From: Leptasterias polaris
Taxonomy: Eukaryota > Echinodermata > Asteroidea > Forcipulatida > Asteriidae
Length of the DNA: 64,000 nucleotides
Direction of reading: 5' to 3'
Assembly (NCBI GenBank): GCA_037783415.1
Contig: JAZGTN010000117.1
Location: forward strand, 372,001-436,000
Shown here: one piece after another, positions 46,470-56,776 of the stretch
Position numbering within the stretch: the stretch's first letter is position 1
Layout of the letters: each line of letters starts with the position of its first letter
Notes under the pieces: model-generated
The model's database searches: none
The model's input: the letters and a program-made list of their open reading frames with translations, nothing else
Told to the model about the DNA's origin: nothing
Program-made: the position numbers and the translations under genes

Positions 46470-48317
46470 CTATTAGGGATTATTCTTCCTGCGTGGACAT
46501 ATTCGCTCCGGATTTTCGAAGGTTCGTACGGTTTAATTGTATACATGTACATTTGTAAAAGATTAAAACAATTGAACGATTCCGAAAACCAAAGTTATAC
46601 TTTGCATTTAAAGCATGTGATGATCACTTGTTTAAATAAGAACATGTAGAAAATTTAATTGAATATGTAGCAATATCAAACTAAACATTTTAAAGTGCTG
46701 ATTGGGAATATCAAACGTGAAAGCAAGGACTGCTGTTATTCGCAAAAGATGAAGGTACAAAAGCGGTCTTGAGAAAGACAACTGAGTTTTCACTTGAAGC
46801 TCATGGTATTTGTGCATAACACGGTGTTGTTGTGCGTTCAAAGATTGCCGAGTTTACACTGTGACATCAAGTGGGAACTATCTATAATGTTAAATCACTG
46901 GGTTTGTATTGTGGAAAGGGTAAATTTAATCCACCTCTAAGCATTCTAAACAAATTATCCATACCATTTGGGTTGATCCCTTTTTCAGAAATGGTAAGGG
47001 ATATTGTTCGTAATTGTTTGTGCTTAATTATAAAGGGGTAATGTTAATCAAACACATGTACTAGTTTTTTAAATTATAGTTTCTGCAATCAGTCGTAGGG
47101 AAAACCACTCAATTGGGTTAGGCTGGTGCCCGCATGAAGTCCCCAAACTGTTGTGGCATGTGATGTGGGGGTGCTGTCTGAATGGTGCTGCAAAAACAGC
47201 CCACCTTTGATGTTATGTGTAAAAAAGTAATCTTTCCCGCAGGGATTTACATACCTTTGTTGTAACCCTTACACATGTACATTGGTTTTGGGCAGACATT
47301 GTATGGGCTAATGATAGGCACTGTAGATATCATTTGAGAATGGCACGCCTTCTACAGTAAACAAGAAATATAATATAATTATCTTTAAAATATAGTTTTG
47401 GCAATGACCTTTTAATTGCCATCTTACTTTCAAGTTTTCAAGGAAAAAATATTAGCCTGAATAATGGCCAGCACAACTTACATCAGATGTGCAATCATTT
47501 TTAACCTTCGAGAAAGAATCTGCTGTGGTCGAAATGTCATGCCATTTTAACTATTATTTTCATACCATAGGTCCTTTTGGTTGGTAAGCGGTTCTTTTTT
47601 CTTAATTCAAAAACGCTTACTATATTTTGCAGTATCTTTTAACATGACAAGTTACTGAAAGGATTTCTTGTCTTCTTCTATCATGTTTGATATTCCCTTT
47701 GTGTAAATGTCCACAGAGTTAATAATTTACCTTCTAAGTTGAACCTTTCATATGCCAGGTTGACAAGGTTAAGTGTACGGATATCCACTTTAATTGTTGA
47801 ATGTTGAATCTCATTTGAGAAATCTAAGCTGGCAATGGAAAACAAAAATTAAAAATTAAAATACTTTATTTTATCAGAGTCTCTTTGTAAAAAAGTCCTG
47901 TGAAATAGAATAATGATATTAATAATAATAATAATTAGTTCTAATATACCTCTTTATCTTTGGGCTTCTAAAAGTACCTTTTACAGGTGAGCTAATTTTT
48001 TGAATTATGGGCCCCATTTATTTGACTCCTTGTAAAGGTTTACAAGATTATGTGGTGCAATCTGCTGCCAACTATATAATTATGAGTGTTTTGCTTATGA
48101 ACAAAAGTGTCAAGATTGGGACTCAAAACCACACTCTGCTGATTAAGAGAACTTATTAAACTATTGGCCGTACACGAGCTATGACCATGTGCTCTTATAC
48201 ACTTGATGGATTAAAAACTAATTCAATGGGATTGTTCCGATACAATCAAATAAAAAAAAAACCAATTGTGAGCTTAGAAATTTTTAAGAAATTCAAAATT
48301 TCGCCCATAAAGGTGGA
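46470..48317. other. Non-coding, no gene recognised
   Basis: AT-rich flank of the retrotransposon cluster, with a short (AAT)n near 47918. No exon or element could be supported. Confidence 0.5.
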
Positions 48318-48826
48318 AATATAACCAGCTTGATTATACGCTACAGAAGAACACAAAGTAACACACGGTTGTTGATAGTTGAAACGTTTATTTACTCGAT
48401 GCTGGTGGAGGCTCTCACTGCCTACTCTCTGACTTTCACCCGGTATTTATTGTAAAACCCAAGACTACTTGTTGCAGCAAGTATAACCGTATTAGGACTT
48501 GTTTTACACCTCATTGAGAATACATTTGAATAATTATACAATAAAAGACTATGTTTGGATGGTTTAAAGAAAGGGGTTGTACTAAACAAATGAGTTGGAA
48601 GAGGTTGCCCCATATTTGGGTACGTTTGACCAGTGCCTGGCACTCTCTGTCATCACAGTGGAATGTGAAGACCCATACACCCTTGGCACTATTGTCCTGA
48701 CTTAGAACAATGAGACTACTATAACTGAAAGCATAGAGGTCTATTGACACTGCTACAATCTCAGAGGACACTCTCGGATATTGATATTATTTCGTATTTT
48801 AAGTGCATGCTTTTCGTTGGGTGATA
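48318..48826 (-). repeat. Ty3/gypsy 3' LTR
   Basis: About 509 bp, matching the split 5' LTR apart from about one base (CTCTCGGATA at 48773-48782 versus CTCTCAGATA at 63760s). Immediately inside lies a polypurine tract on the minus strand (AAGGGGAGGGCACA, about 48827-48841). Confidence 0.9.
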
Positions 48827-49130
48827 TGTGCCCTCCCCTTAAAAGTAAAGTCTCCCGACTTAGCATAAACAATACCGGTACAGTCGAAACCAAGGACTGT
48901 TTAAAGAAATTAGTAAAATAGGCCTAAGAAGCAAAAATCTATAAAGAACACAACATGCGACAGGTGAAGTGCATAGTATACGCAATCATGCCCCTGGCCA
49001 GGGAAACTATAAAACTTGTATACAATAATTGAAACAATCACAAAATTACATAGTACATAACAACGTTAAGGGAACTGAATTAAGATACATGTATACCCTT
49101 AATTAAGAGGACTGTTTCAATGTTTGGAAA

Positions 49131-50027
49131 CTAACGTCGCCGTTTGCGTATGCTATAGCGCTTGGTCTTACGAATATGAAAATTCTGTACCAAAGCATCA
49201 GGGATGTTTTCCTCAGGTTCCCATGTTGTCCTACTGTACCCCTTCCATTTGACTTGATAGTGCCGCTTACCATTAATAATGGCTGATCGCCGCAAACTGT
49301 CAACAACGAACCATTCATTGTGACCTTGAGGCGGGTCCTTAGACAATTGGTCAGAAGGTGGACTAGGATGTCCCAAGACAACAGGTGGTGAGTCAGGCAC
49401 ATGGCTGGTGTCAGATGGTAAGGGTTCAGTATTACATTTACCTGGGGCATTAGGTACAGTCATTACATCACTATCATCAAACTGGTCAGCACTGACCTCA
49501 GTTAGGTTATCTAAGTCATTAGGAATGTGGACTGGTCTGTCCATTGGATCATGGTATTGCTTCAGCCGATTAGCATGGACTGGGGACAACATAAGTTTGT
49601 TATCACTACACCGACGAAGTTTGTAGGTGAAATTGGCTTTCGCGTCACAAATGTAGTATGGGCCAAGCCATTTGTGGCACATTTTGGGGGATAAACCAGG
49701 AGTTCTTTTCGCGCAGTAAAGCCAGACTTTCTGGCCTTCCGTATAGCTGGGGGTCTTAGTCTTCTTATCAAATTGAATCTTATATTTTGTCTTCGCCGTC
49801 TTCATGTTCTCTTCAGCCATTTTACGGGTTATGTCAAAATTCTGCATGATTTGCTCCAGAGATTGTTGATGCCTTAGCTGTTTGCATGAGTGCGGCAATA
49901 GTTCCGTGTCAATTGGGAGATGGCATTCGCGACCAAACAATATCATAAACGGACTCAATTGCGTAGATTCCGTGGCTGGTGTACTGCGATATGCAAACAT
50001 AATACTGGGCAATAATATTGTACCCAA
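49131..50027 (-). CDS. pol: Ty3/gypsy pol, C-terminal part: integrase end plus chromodomain
   Basis: This frame continues integrase after a frameshift relative to the 829-codon pol frame. It starts in the conserved stretch with FAYRSTP. A GPY/F-type motif (GPYY, residues 122-125) is followed by an acidic, proline-rich linker. A chromodomain at about 238-284 (WFVVDSLR, YQVKWKGY, TTWEPEENI) keeps the aromatic and WEP signatures. Chromodomains in this position are known to guide integration to modified chromatin. The C-terminus is basic (RKRRR). The break at about 50025-50045 is a single-base-type indel in an AT-rich run; whether it is real or a sequencing error cannot be told from this window. 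Confidence 0.9.
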   Translation of the reverse strand: MGTILLPSIMFAYRSTPATESTQLSPFMILFGRECHLPIDTELLPHSCKQLRHQQSLEQIMQNFDITRKMAEENMKTAKTKYKIQFDKKTKTPSYTEGQKVWLYCAKRTPGLSPKMCHKWLGPYYICDAKANFTYKLRRCSDNKLMLSPVHANRLKQYHDPMDRPVHIPNDLDNLTEVSADQFDDSDVMTVPNAPGKCNTEPLPSDTSHVPDSPPVVLGHPSPPSDQLSKDPPQGHNEWFVVDSLRRSAIINGKRHYQVKWKGYSRTTWEPEENIPDALVQNFHIRKTKRYSIRKRRR

Positions 50028-52506
50028 TCAGATTGGTCTGGCTTGCAGTATGCGCGGAGCGACTGCCATATAAAACTGTTCATGCGTTCACAACTCGCAT
50101 TAGTTTGTGGGTGATAGCTACTGGTGTTAACTTTAGTGATTTGAAACATACTGCATAATTCTTTGATGAGTGAGGACATGAACTGCGCACCTCTGTCTGA
50201 AAATAAAGAGGATGGAGCACCGTAGCGACATATGATTTCATTGTAAAATACTTTTGCAACTTCTACTGCTTCTTGTGTTTTCAGTGGGAATGCCTCACAC
50301 CATTTGGAAAACGAATCTACCACTAAAAGAACGTACTTGTAACCCTCGGAGGAGGTTTTCAAAGGCCCAAGTATGTCAATGTGTAGTCTTGAAAACACAT
50401 CTCCGATAGGCAGGGGCTGTAGGGGAGCATGTGCACCATGACGGTTGACCTTTACACGCTGACAGGTCGTACATGATTTGACATAACATTCGATTTCTGA
50501 AAACATCTTTGGCCAGTAGTACTTTTGCCGGATGCTATTGTACGTGCGATCAATGCCTTGATGACCACCTAGTAGTGAGTCATGATATGAAAGCATTATG
50601 TCATGTTTCAAACTTTGCGAAACAACTAACTGCTTGACTTGTCTGTCAATCTTGTGACCTTTGCCTCGTGGATAGTAATAGTGGTATAAAAGACCATCTT
50701 GTACTATGAAATCTTGGGTCTCTGCAACGATACGCCTAGCAACGGCCATATCAGCCGGCAGTGAGCCATTGTCTAAGTATGCTAAGTACTGATTCAAGTG
50801 GGCGTCGGCGATTTGCCGTTGTCCAATGTCTACCTTCTTTTCATGAGTAAGATCATTGAGCTCGCTAACAGAGAAAATAGGCACCATATCAGAGTCATAA
50901 GTGAACTTGTATTCGATTGTGTCGGGCCCAGCACATGCCGGTAAGGGCTCATCGGCGGCGCTATTGGCTAGAGGGGCAGGAGTGGTTACAGGGTCCATTG
51001 GTTTAGGGGGACATGGTGGGCTGTCGCCGTACGTCCGACGTGAAAGGGTATCAGCATTACCATGAGATTTCCCAGACTTATGAACAACATCAAAATCATA
51101 GCCCTGTAACAAAATTGACCAACGGCCTAATCTACCGGTTGTGTCTTGGATAGTATGCAACCATTGAAGAGAAACGTGATCAGTGTAAACCCGAAACTTT
51201 TTGTTGGCTAAGTACACGCGATAGAACTTGATGCCTTCAACAACGGCCAAACCCTCTCTTTCTGTAATGGACCATTTCTGTTCAGCTTTTGTTAAAGCAC
51301 GGCCACCGTATTGTATGACAACTTCACGACCGTCAGCGTCGGCCTGAGATAAAATGTAGCTAGCATCCGTCGAAAGGATGAACTCCTTATCAAAGTTAGG
51401 GTAACTGAGGATAGGTGGCGACATAAGTGCTTGTTTGAACGTTTGAAATGCCCCATCACAGGCGCCTGTCCACACAAACGGCACGTTACTCTGTAATAAT
51501 CTATTAAGTGGACAAGCAATGAATGCATAGCCTTTGACAAATCGGCGGTAATAGTTACATATCCCCAGAAATGCTCGTACCTCAGATTGGTCCTTAGGAA
51601 CTGGGAATGACTGAATAACAGCAGTTTTATCAGGGTTGACTTTGATCCCCTGTTTGGAAATGACATGACCCAGGTACGTAACTTCTTTGGCTGCAAAATG
51701 ACACTTTTGTGGCTTGAGTTTAAGATGGGATGATCGTAAGCACTCAAAGACCGCCGCCAAATGCGTTAAATGTGTGTCAAAATCAGGTGAGAAAATGATA
51801 ATATCGTCTACATAGACCAGGGCGAACTGCCATGTTAGACCTCGGAGCACCTGTGTCATGACCATTTGAAATGAAACGGGGGCATTCATTAGACCAAATG
51901 GATGTTTCTTGAACTGATAATTACCACTGTGTGAGGTAAAAGCTGTCTTAGCTTGGCTATCAGGGTGTAATGGAATCTGCCAAAAGCCTGATGCCAGATC
52001 TAGAACCGTGAATATTTGAGCATGAGATTCACCTATAGTATCATACACATCATCGGGTCGAGGTAGAGGGAATGACATTGGCTTCGTGACCTTATTCAGA
52101 CGGCGGTAGTCAACCGCAAAACGGAACTCTCCATTTTTCTTTTTGACCAGGACCACTGGGCTAGCCCATGGTGAAGTTGATGGTTCTATAATATCGGCAT
52201 TGAGCATGTCCTGAATTTGCTTATCAATTTCAGTTTTATGGGCTGGGGAGTTACGATAAAAGCGTTGGTGAATCGGTTTTGCGTCACCAGTGTCAATTTG
52301 GTGAAAATGCAAATGTGTTGAACCCAGTTCGGTAATATCTTTGGCAAAGACGTCTCGGTTTCGAGACAAGAAATTGACAAGCCGGAGAGTTTGTTCTGCG
52401 GTTAAGTCAGAGTCATTCGTACATACGCCCAACTCTTTAAGCATTTCTTGTGGGTCAACCCGTGTTGTGGCATAGACCGCACTTGACCCTTTCTGTGGGT
52501 GGGTGG
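49955..52506 (-). CDS. pol: Ty3/gypsy pol: reverse transcriptase, RNase H, integrase core
   Basis: Residues are counted from the internal ATG at 52444. The frame is open further upstream to the solo-LTR junction. RT: VDYRRLNKVT (111-120), LDLASGFWQI (148-157), catalytic YVDD (211-214). RNase H: STDAS (358-362), with a shorter segment after it than is usual for the family, and TDH (421-423). Integrase: zinc-binding H621, H628, C658, C661, and catalytic D690, D750 and E786. The frame leaves integrase at about residue 808 by frameshift and stops at 49955. The domain order RT-RH-IN is that of Ty3/gypsy. It lies in the same frame as protease once the inserted LTR and one target copy are disregarded. 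Confidence 0.93.
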
Positions 52507-54074
52507 TGTCACAACCAACCCGTTAGAGTTCTGGTTGGAACAAAGGAAGAAAAACACGCTGCAGAAATAAATTATCACTGAAGCCAACTACGATTATATT
52601 TACACATATAGTACAATTTATTTACACAACAAAACACTCAGGCATAACTTTACATGCAAGTAATTTTCAGTGGCCACCGTTTTAGATACAAAATTTACAT
52701 CTCAAACTCAATAAATTCAATCCTCCAAATTGATTAAATTCGATCCTCAAATTTAAGTCAAACCAAATCTGAATTAGTGATTTGCTGATTGCAAGTTACC
52801 TTAACTCACCAATATATCAACGATTTCTTACGTCTCGAGTAACATTTATATCAATTCTAAATTCTCAATTCAACATCAATAATCCATTAATCTTAATCAA
52901 CATTATTCCTTCATTAATTTGTTAACTCTTAAGAATTCAACAATATTCCTTTCAGAATTTGTTAACTCTTAATATTACAATTCTAAATTCTCAATTCAAC
53001 ATCAATACTCCATAATCCATTAAGATTAATCAACATTATTCCTTCATTTATTAACTCTTAAGAATTCAACAATATTCCTTTCAGAATTTGTTAACTCTTA
53101 ATGATACAATTCTAAATTCTCAATTCAACATCAATACTCCATAATCCATTAAGATTAATCAACATTATTCCTTCATTTATTAACTCTTAAGAATTCAACA
53201 ATATTCCTTTCAGAATTTGTTAACTCTTAATATTACAATTCTAAATTCTCAATTCAACATCTTGTCATCAGTCAATCGCGGACTCTACAGTTCATTTGAA
53301 GAAAATATGGCTTCCGAAAATATCCCTTCTCTCTGGATGCTTCAAATCTGAGATTCCCATCAGCTCAGTGTGGTGTGATTTCCACAACTCAAATCAGGAG
53401 CGTCAAGTTTATACCCGCAATCGGGTGGGACCATCTCTATAAGTGAAAATAATACCAAAATTGTACAAGAACAAGGTCTTAAAACACAGCCTGTCTTATC
53501 AATATACTCGCCCTTAAATCAATGAAAAGTATCAAAATGCAATTATCTGTGTTTGGATCAACTGCCCTAAATTTAATATAAAACACTGAAACAAATCACA
53601 GGGTTTCCTCCATAAACATAATTAAAAGAACTTACGATTTGCCAAGCTCAGTCCTCCTCTGTGCCTCACAGATCCCAAAGACATCTATGCCGCAGCATGC
53701 ATTGGAGAACTCTGGCTACCTGTGCCTAGCTTCATATACCTCACACGTCCAAACTCAAACTGGTACTCCGCACATCTTTTTACTTTACCCACTGTATATC
53801 CCACACTCCCACTTTGTTCACTCAAGCACACCAGTGACATTCCCAAGACATTCCTGAGGGACTACGCCCACAGAACAATAGAAACAGAATCGAGCAATGC
53901 CTTTGTATTTATTTTACAAGTACTGCTGCTGCACAGTAGCACTTGTACACCTGCCAAAATTGTTATTAACAAAGCAGCTGCTGCACCGTAGCAAATCATG
54001 GTCCTTAAAGTTCATTGGACAAAGAAAATACAAAATAACCATTTTAATCATCTCCAATGGGTCTAGCTGTGACA
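52507..54074. mobile_element. Solo LTR (1568 bp) inserted between protease and RT
   Basis: The ends TGTCACA and TGTGACA are inverted and have the TG...CA form of an LTR. Both sides carry GGTGG (52502-52506 and 54075-54079), a 5-bp target duplication. The insertion supplies the TAG that now ends the protease frame (54063). The reading frames on both sides of the target are the same, so the host ORF was continuous. No internal gag/pol is present, so this is a solo LTR, or an element with no coding region. Parent family and orientation unknown. Confidence 0.85.
52857..53262. repeat. Tandem repeat, unit about 123 bp, three copies plus part
   Basis: The unit starts CAATTCTAAATTCTCAATTC and ends GAATTTGTTAACTCTTAAT. 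The second and third copies are almost identical; the first has a few changes. It lies within the solo LTR and may hold its regulatory repeats. Confidence 0.9.
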
Positions 54075-54836
54075 GGTGGTTTGGACATTGGAGTCATTTC
54101 TATCTACCTCGAAATTGTATAATAATACACAACTGTCCACTGATAGTGGTTCCCAAAGACCAACGACCTGGTTGCGTCGTATTTCGACAGTGTTGTCAGT
54201 AGGGTTCATGACTTGATAGACAGTTCGACCATAATGTGGCCGTGTTACGCACTTTGCACCAATGACTTGTTTGTCGGAGTAGAGAGAAGGGACCGGTTCA
54301 ATAATGCCCTGCTGTGTGTTTGCCTCCTTACACTTAACCCGAAATACTGTTTGAGTTCTAGCTGGTAAAGATACATTACACAAAGCTCTTACATACATAG
54401 GTTTAGTTGCTTTACTGTGTAAGGGTACAGAACGACCATCTTGGAATGCCAAGCAATTGGCTTCGAACGATACCGTTGCCCTATGTTCTTGTAGGAAATC
54501 AACACCGAGAATAACATTGTGATTCATGTTCTCTAAAATATAGAAGGGGTGATGAAAATCAAGTGTCTCAAGTGAGATGGGTAGGCTAACTTTACCGATA
54601 ACCCTAGTTATATGTCCCGCAACACCAGCAATAAGTGGCACGTCTGAGGGTCCCAAGGGGAAATCCCTTTCGGAAAAACACTCCGCATATGTTTGTTTAG
54701 ACATGCAAGAAATAAGTGCACCGGTATCGATCAGAGATTGACGATAGTTCGAACAAAGTTTAGTATTGACAAGATTGCTGGCACCAGATATTCCTGAAAC
54801 ATTCCCAATGTGGGGTATTTGATCGTTGCGGCCTAG
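54075..54836 (-). CDS. pro: Ty3/gypsy protease, read in frame after gag TGA
   Basis: The frame is continuous with gag: after the gag stop (54839-54837) it stays open to the solo-LTR junction. The aspartic protease active site LIDTGALISC (DTGA at 54728-54717) is 36 codons after the stop and upstream of the first ATG (54704), so translation from that ATG would miss the catalytic residue. ILGVDFLQEH matches the family's second conserved block. Expression therefore needs suppression of the gag stop, whose context TGA CTA G is a known leaky one. The end is cut by the solo LTR. Confidence 0.88.
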
Positions 54837-54839
54837 TCA
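54834..54839 (-). promoter_or_regulatory. Putative stop-codon readthrough site (TGA CTA G)
   Basis: The gag terminator is CAA TGA CTA GGC. UGA followed by CUAG is the consensus for efficient readthrough in some alphavirus and metazoan genes. The protease is in the same frame right after it. Readthrough itself is inferred. Confidence 0.65.
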
Positions 54840-55862
54840 TTGTGAGTTGTAATCATAACTACCTGCTCTACTGGAACCAAGACATACTCTAGCAAAATGA
54901 CCTATTTTATTACATTTACGACATTCAACATTTTTGGCCGGACATGATCGCCTATCTACACACTCACCCCATCCACACCAGTGGCACCGTGGATACTGTT
55001 GCGCTGACGGTAGTTGTGCTGGCTGGTAGTGATCTTGGGTTGGCTGGTGGGGCTGCTGGGCTGCTGCTCGGTAGGGCTGCTGGGCTGCTGCTCGGTAGGG
55101 CTGCTGGGCTGCTGCTCGGTAGGGTTGCTGGGCTGCTGCTCGGTAGGGCTGCTGGGCTGCTGCTCGGTAGGGCTGCTGGGCCCGCTGCCGTGTTTCAAAC
55201 TGTCTCCTGGGTGTTTGCTCGTCGTGGAACCGCTGAGTCGGACTGGGGGTCGGGGGAGTCGGTCGGGCCATGGCAATTGATGCCAGTTGTCCCTGCAGTG
55301 CCTGAATTTGACTGGATAGTTCTTGTATTGCAGAGTTCACCTCTGCTGTGTGTGGCTTTGACTGTATTGTCGTTGACTGGGCTAGGCGTGCCTGGGTCAC
55401 CGCATCGTCGACGGTGTCAGGGTGAGCCTTAATGACATGGCTCCTGATGTCTGGCCGCAGTCCTCTAATAAATGCTTCCATGCGTTCTGCGGGTGTTTTG
55501 CCGAGTTGGCAACATCTCCTCTCGATGTCAGCAATGTATGCCTCGACTGACTCGTCTGATTTCTGCTTACGATCGGCGAGTTCCGCTAATCGTACCCATT
55601 TCATTCCTTCATGTGGTTGATACTTGGCCAAGAACGCTTGTTTCAATTTAGGGAATGTTTCGGAGCTTTCGCCCGGCAGGTCCCTGTGCCAGTAGCTGGC
55701 TGATTCGGTAAGGTACAGGGGTAGGTTGCTGGCCTGTTGCTCCTGGTTCCATTTTTTCTGCTTGGAGTACCTCTCGTACCTGTCCAGCCACAACTCTGGG
55801 TCTCCGGAATCGTATCCCGAAAACTTCGGCACGATTGACTCGAATTGATTAGTTGCTGACAT
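54837..55862 (-). CDS. gag: Ty3/gypsy Gag (341 residues)
   Basis: The start at 55862 (MSATNQFESIVPKFSG) gives the typical N-terminal block. The retrotransposon gag domain spans about 15-130 (WLDRYERYSKQKKW, YQPHEGMKWV, AFIRGLRPDI). A central Gln/Pro-rich region contains five repeats of AAAQQPYR (24-bp units at about 55070-55180). A zinc knuckle, CRKCNKIGHFARVC (C-x2-C-x4-H-x4-C), lies near the C-terminus, preceded by a second Cys cluster (CHWCGWGEC). Gag forms the capsid particle and binds RNA. It ends at TGA (54839-54837). The GC-rich repeats also create long frames on the opposite strand, which are artefacts. Confidence 0.93.
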   Translation of the reverse strand: MSATNQFESIVPKFSGYDSGDPELWLDRYERYSKQKKWNQEQQASNLPLYLTESASYWHRDLPGESSETFPKLKQAFLAKYQPHEGMKWVRLAELADRKQKSDESVEAYIADIERRCCQLGKTPAERMEAFIRGLRPDIRSHVIKAHPDTVDDAVTQARLAQSTTIQSKPHTAEVNSAIQELSSQIQALQGQLASIAMARPTPPTPSPTQRFHDEQTPRRQFETRQRAQQPYRAAAQQPYRAAAQQPYRAAAQQPYRAAAQQPYRAAAQQPHQPTQDHYQPAQLPSAQQYPRCHWCGWGECVDRRSCPAKNVECRKCNKIGHFARVCLGSSRAGSYDYNSQ

Positions 55863-55953
55863 TGTTACATGAGATTGAGCAAGACTACGGGACCGTTATC
55901 ATTCAGGAACTAAGTCGGTGATCGATAATTAATTTACTGTACTCTACTTGAGT

Positions 55954-55971
55954 TGCCCGGGTTCTCCACCA
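55954..55971 (-). other. Ty3/gypsy primer-binding site
   Basis: On the minus strand TGGTGGAGAACCCGGGC follows the 5' LTR within 0-2 bases. TGG complements a tRNA CCA end. The tRNA species was not identified. Confidence 0.7.
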
Positions 55972-56141
55972 AATATAACCAGCTTGATTATACGCTACAG
56001 AAGAACACAAAGTAACACACGGTTGTTGATAGTTGAAACGTTTATTTACTCGATGCTGGTGGAGGCTCTCACTGCCTACTCTCTGACTTTCACCCGGTAT
56101 TTATTGTAAAACCCAAGACTACTTGTTGCAGCAAGTATAAC
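55972..56141 (-). repeat. Ty3/gypsy 5' LTR, inner part
   Basis: 170 bp, matching 48318-48487 without visible difference. It is cut at ATAAC (56137-56141) by the BEL insertion. Confidence 0.9.
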
Positions 56142-56702
56142 TGTTGCGAATAGGCTAACTTAAATAGCGCCACCGCGCGGTTGTGTTGCGAGCAGCGAGG
56201 CATGACAGCAAAATAGCGGGCTGTGTTTTGGATGGTAAGCGTTATGATTTCCTTAATAATATTACTCTTTGATATTTCTTGATGATGTTTCATGTTATAT
56301 TGATTATTAATGATTCCTTGTGATTATAAAGCAAGTAGTTTTAAGTTCTTTTGACATAATTTTGAGGGTGTTTAAAACCCTGGAGACTCCACGTTATTTT
56401 AGGTGTCGGAAATAGACGCCTTTTAGGTTTAAAGAGCTGCATACCCCGTTCTCATTCCATGTGTTATGTTTTTGCAGACGAATTTACCGAAGTCAGTACA
56501 ACTGATCACCAATGGTGCTTAATATTGATAGTTCACGACCCGACAGTGACCCTTCTTATTATTCATGAGCTCCATGTCGGCTGACTTGAATTCTGTGTAT
56601 CCACCGGCCTATGCTACATGCACTTGTGAAACTACCGAAAGTTGAATAAACTTATGACACCACGCAGCCTAAACGATTGGCATTCCGAGTCAATTTATTT
56701 CA
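56142..56702 (+). repeat. BEL/Pao 5' LTR
   Basis: 561 bp, TG...CA. Contains AATAAA in GTTGAATAAACTTATG near its end (56643-56655) as a likely polyadenylation signal. The start TGTTGCGAATAGGC is at the gypsy LTR junction. Confidence 0.93.
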
Positions 56703-56720
56703 TGGTGACCCAGACGTGAT
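56703..56720 (+). other. BEL/Pao primer-binding site
   Basis: TGGTGACCCAGACGTGAT follows the LTR end directly, starting with the TGG that pairs with a tRNA CCA terminus. The text resembles primer sites seen in other BEL elements. The tRNA is not assigned. Confidence 0.75.
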
Positions 56721-56776
56721 AGCCAGTTATCATACGCACTCCAACTAGTGCAGAACCGGAATTTCCCTAACCAACT

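Noticed and set aside
48511..48771. 86-codon minus-strand frame, repeated at 63505-63765
   Set aside because: Both copies are LTR sequence of the gypsy element, so duplication is explained without a gene.
54944..55432. 162-codon plus-strand frame opposite Gag
   Set aside because: Antisense of the GC-rich AAAQQPYR repeats and gag codon bias; no independent signal.
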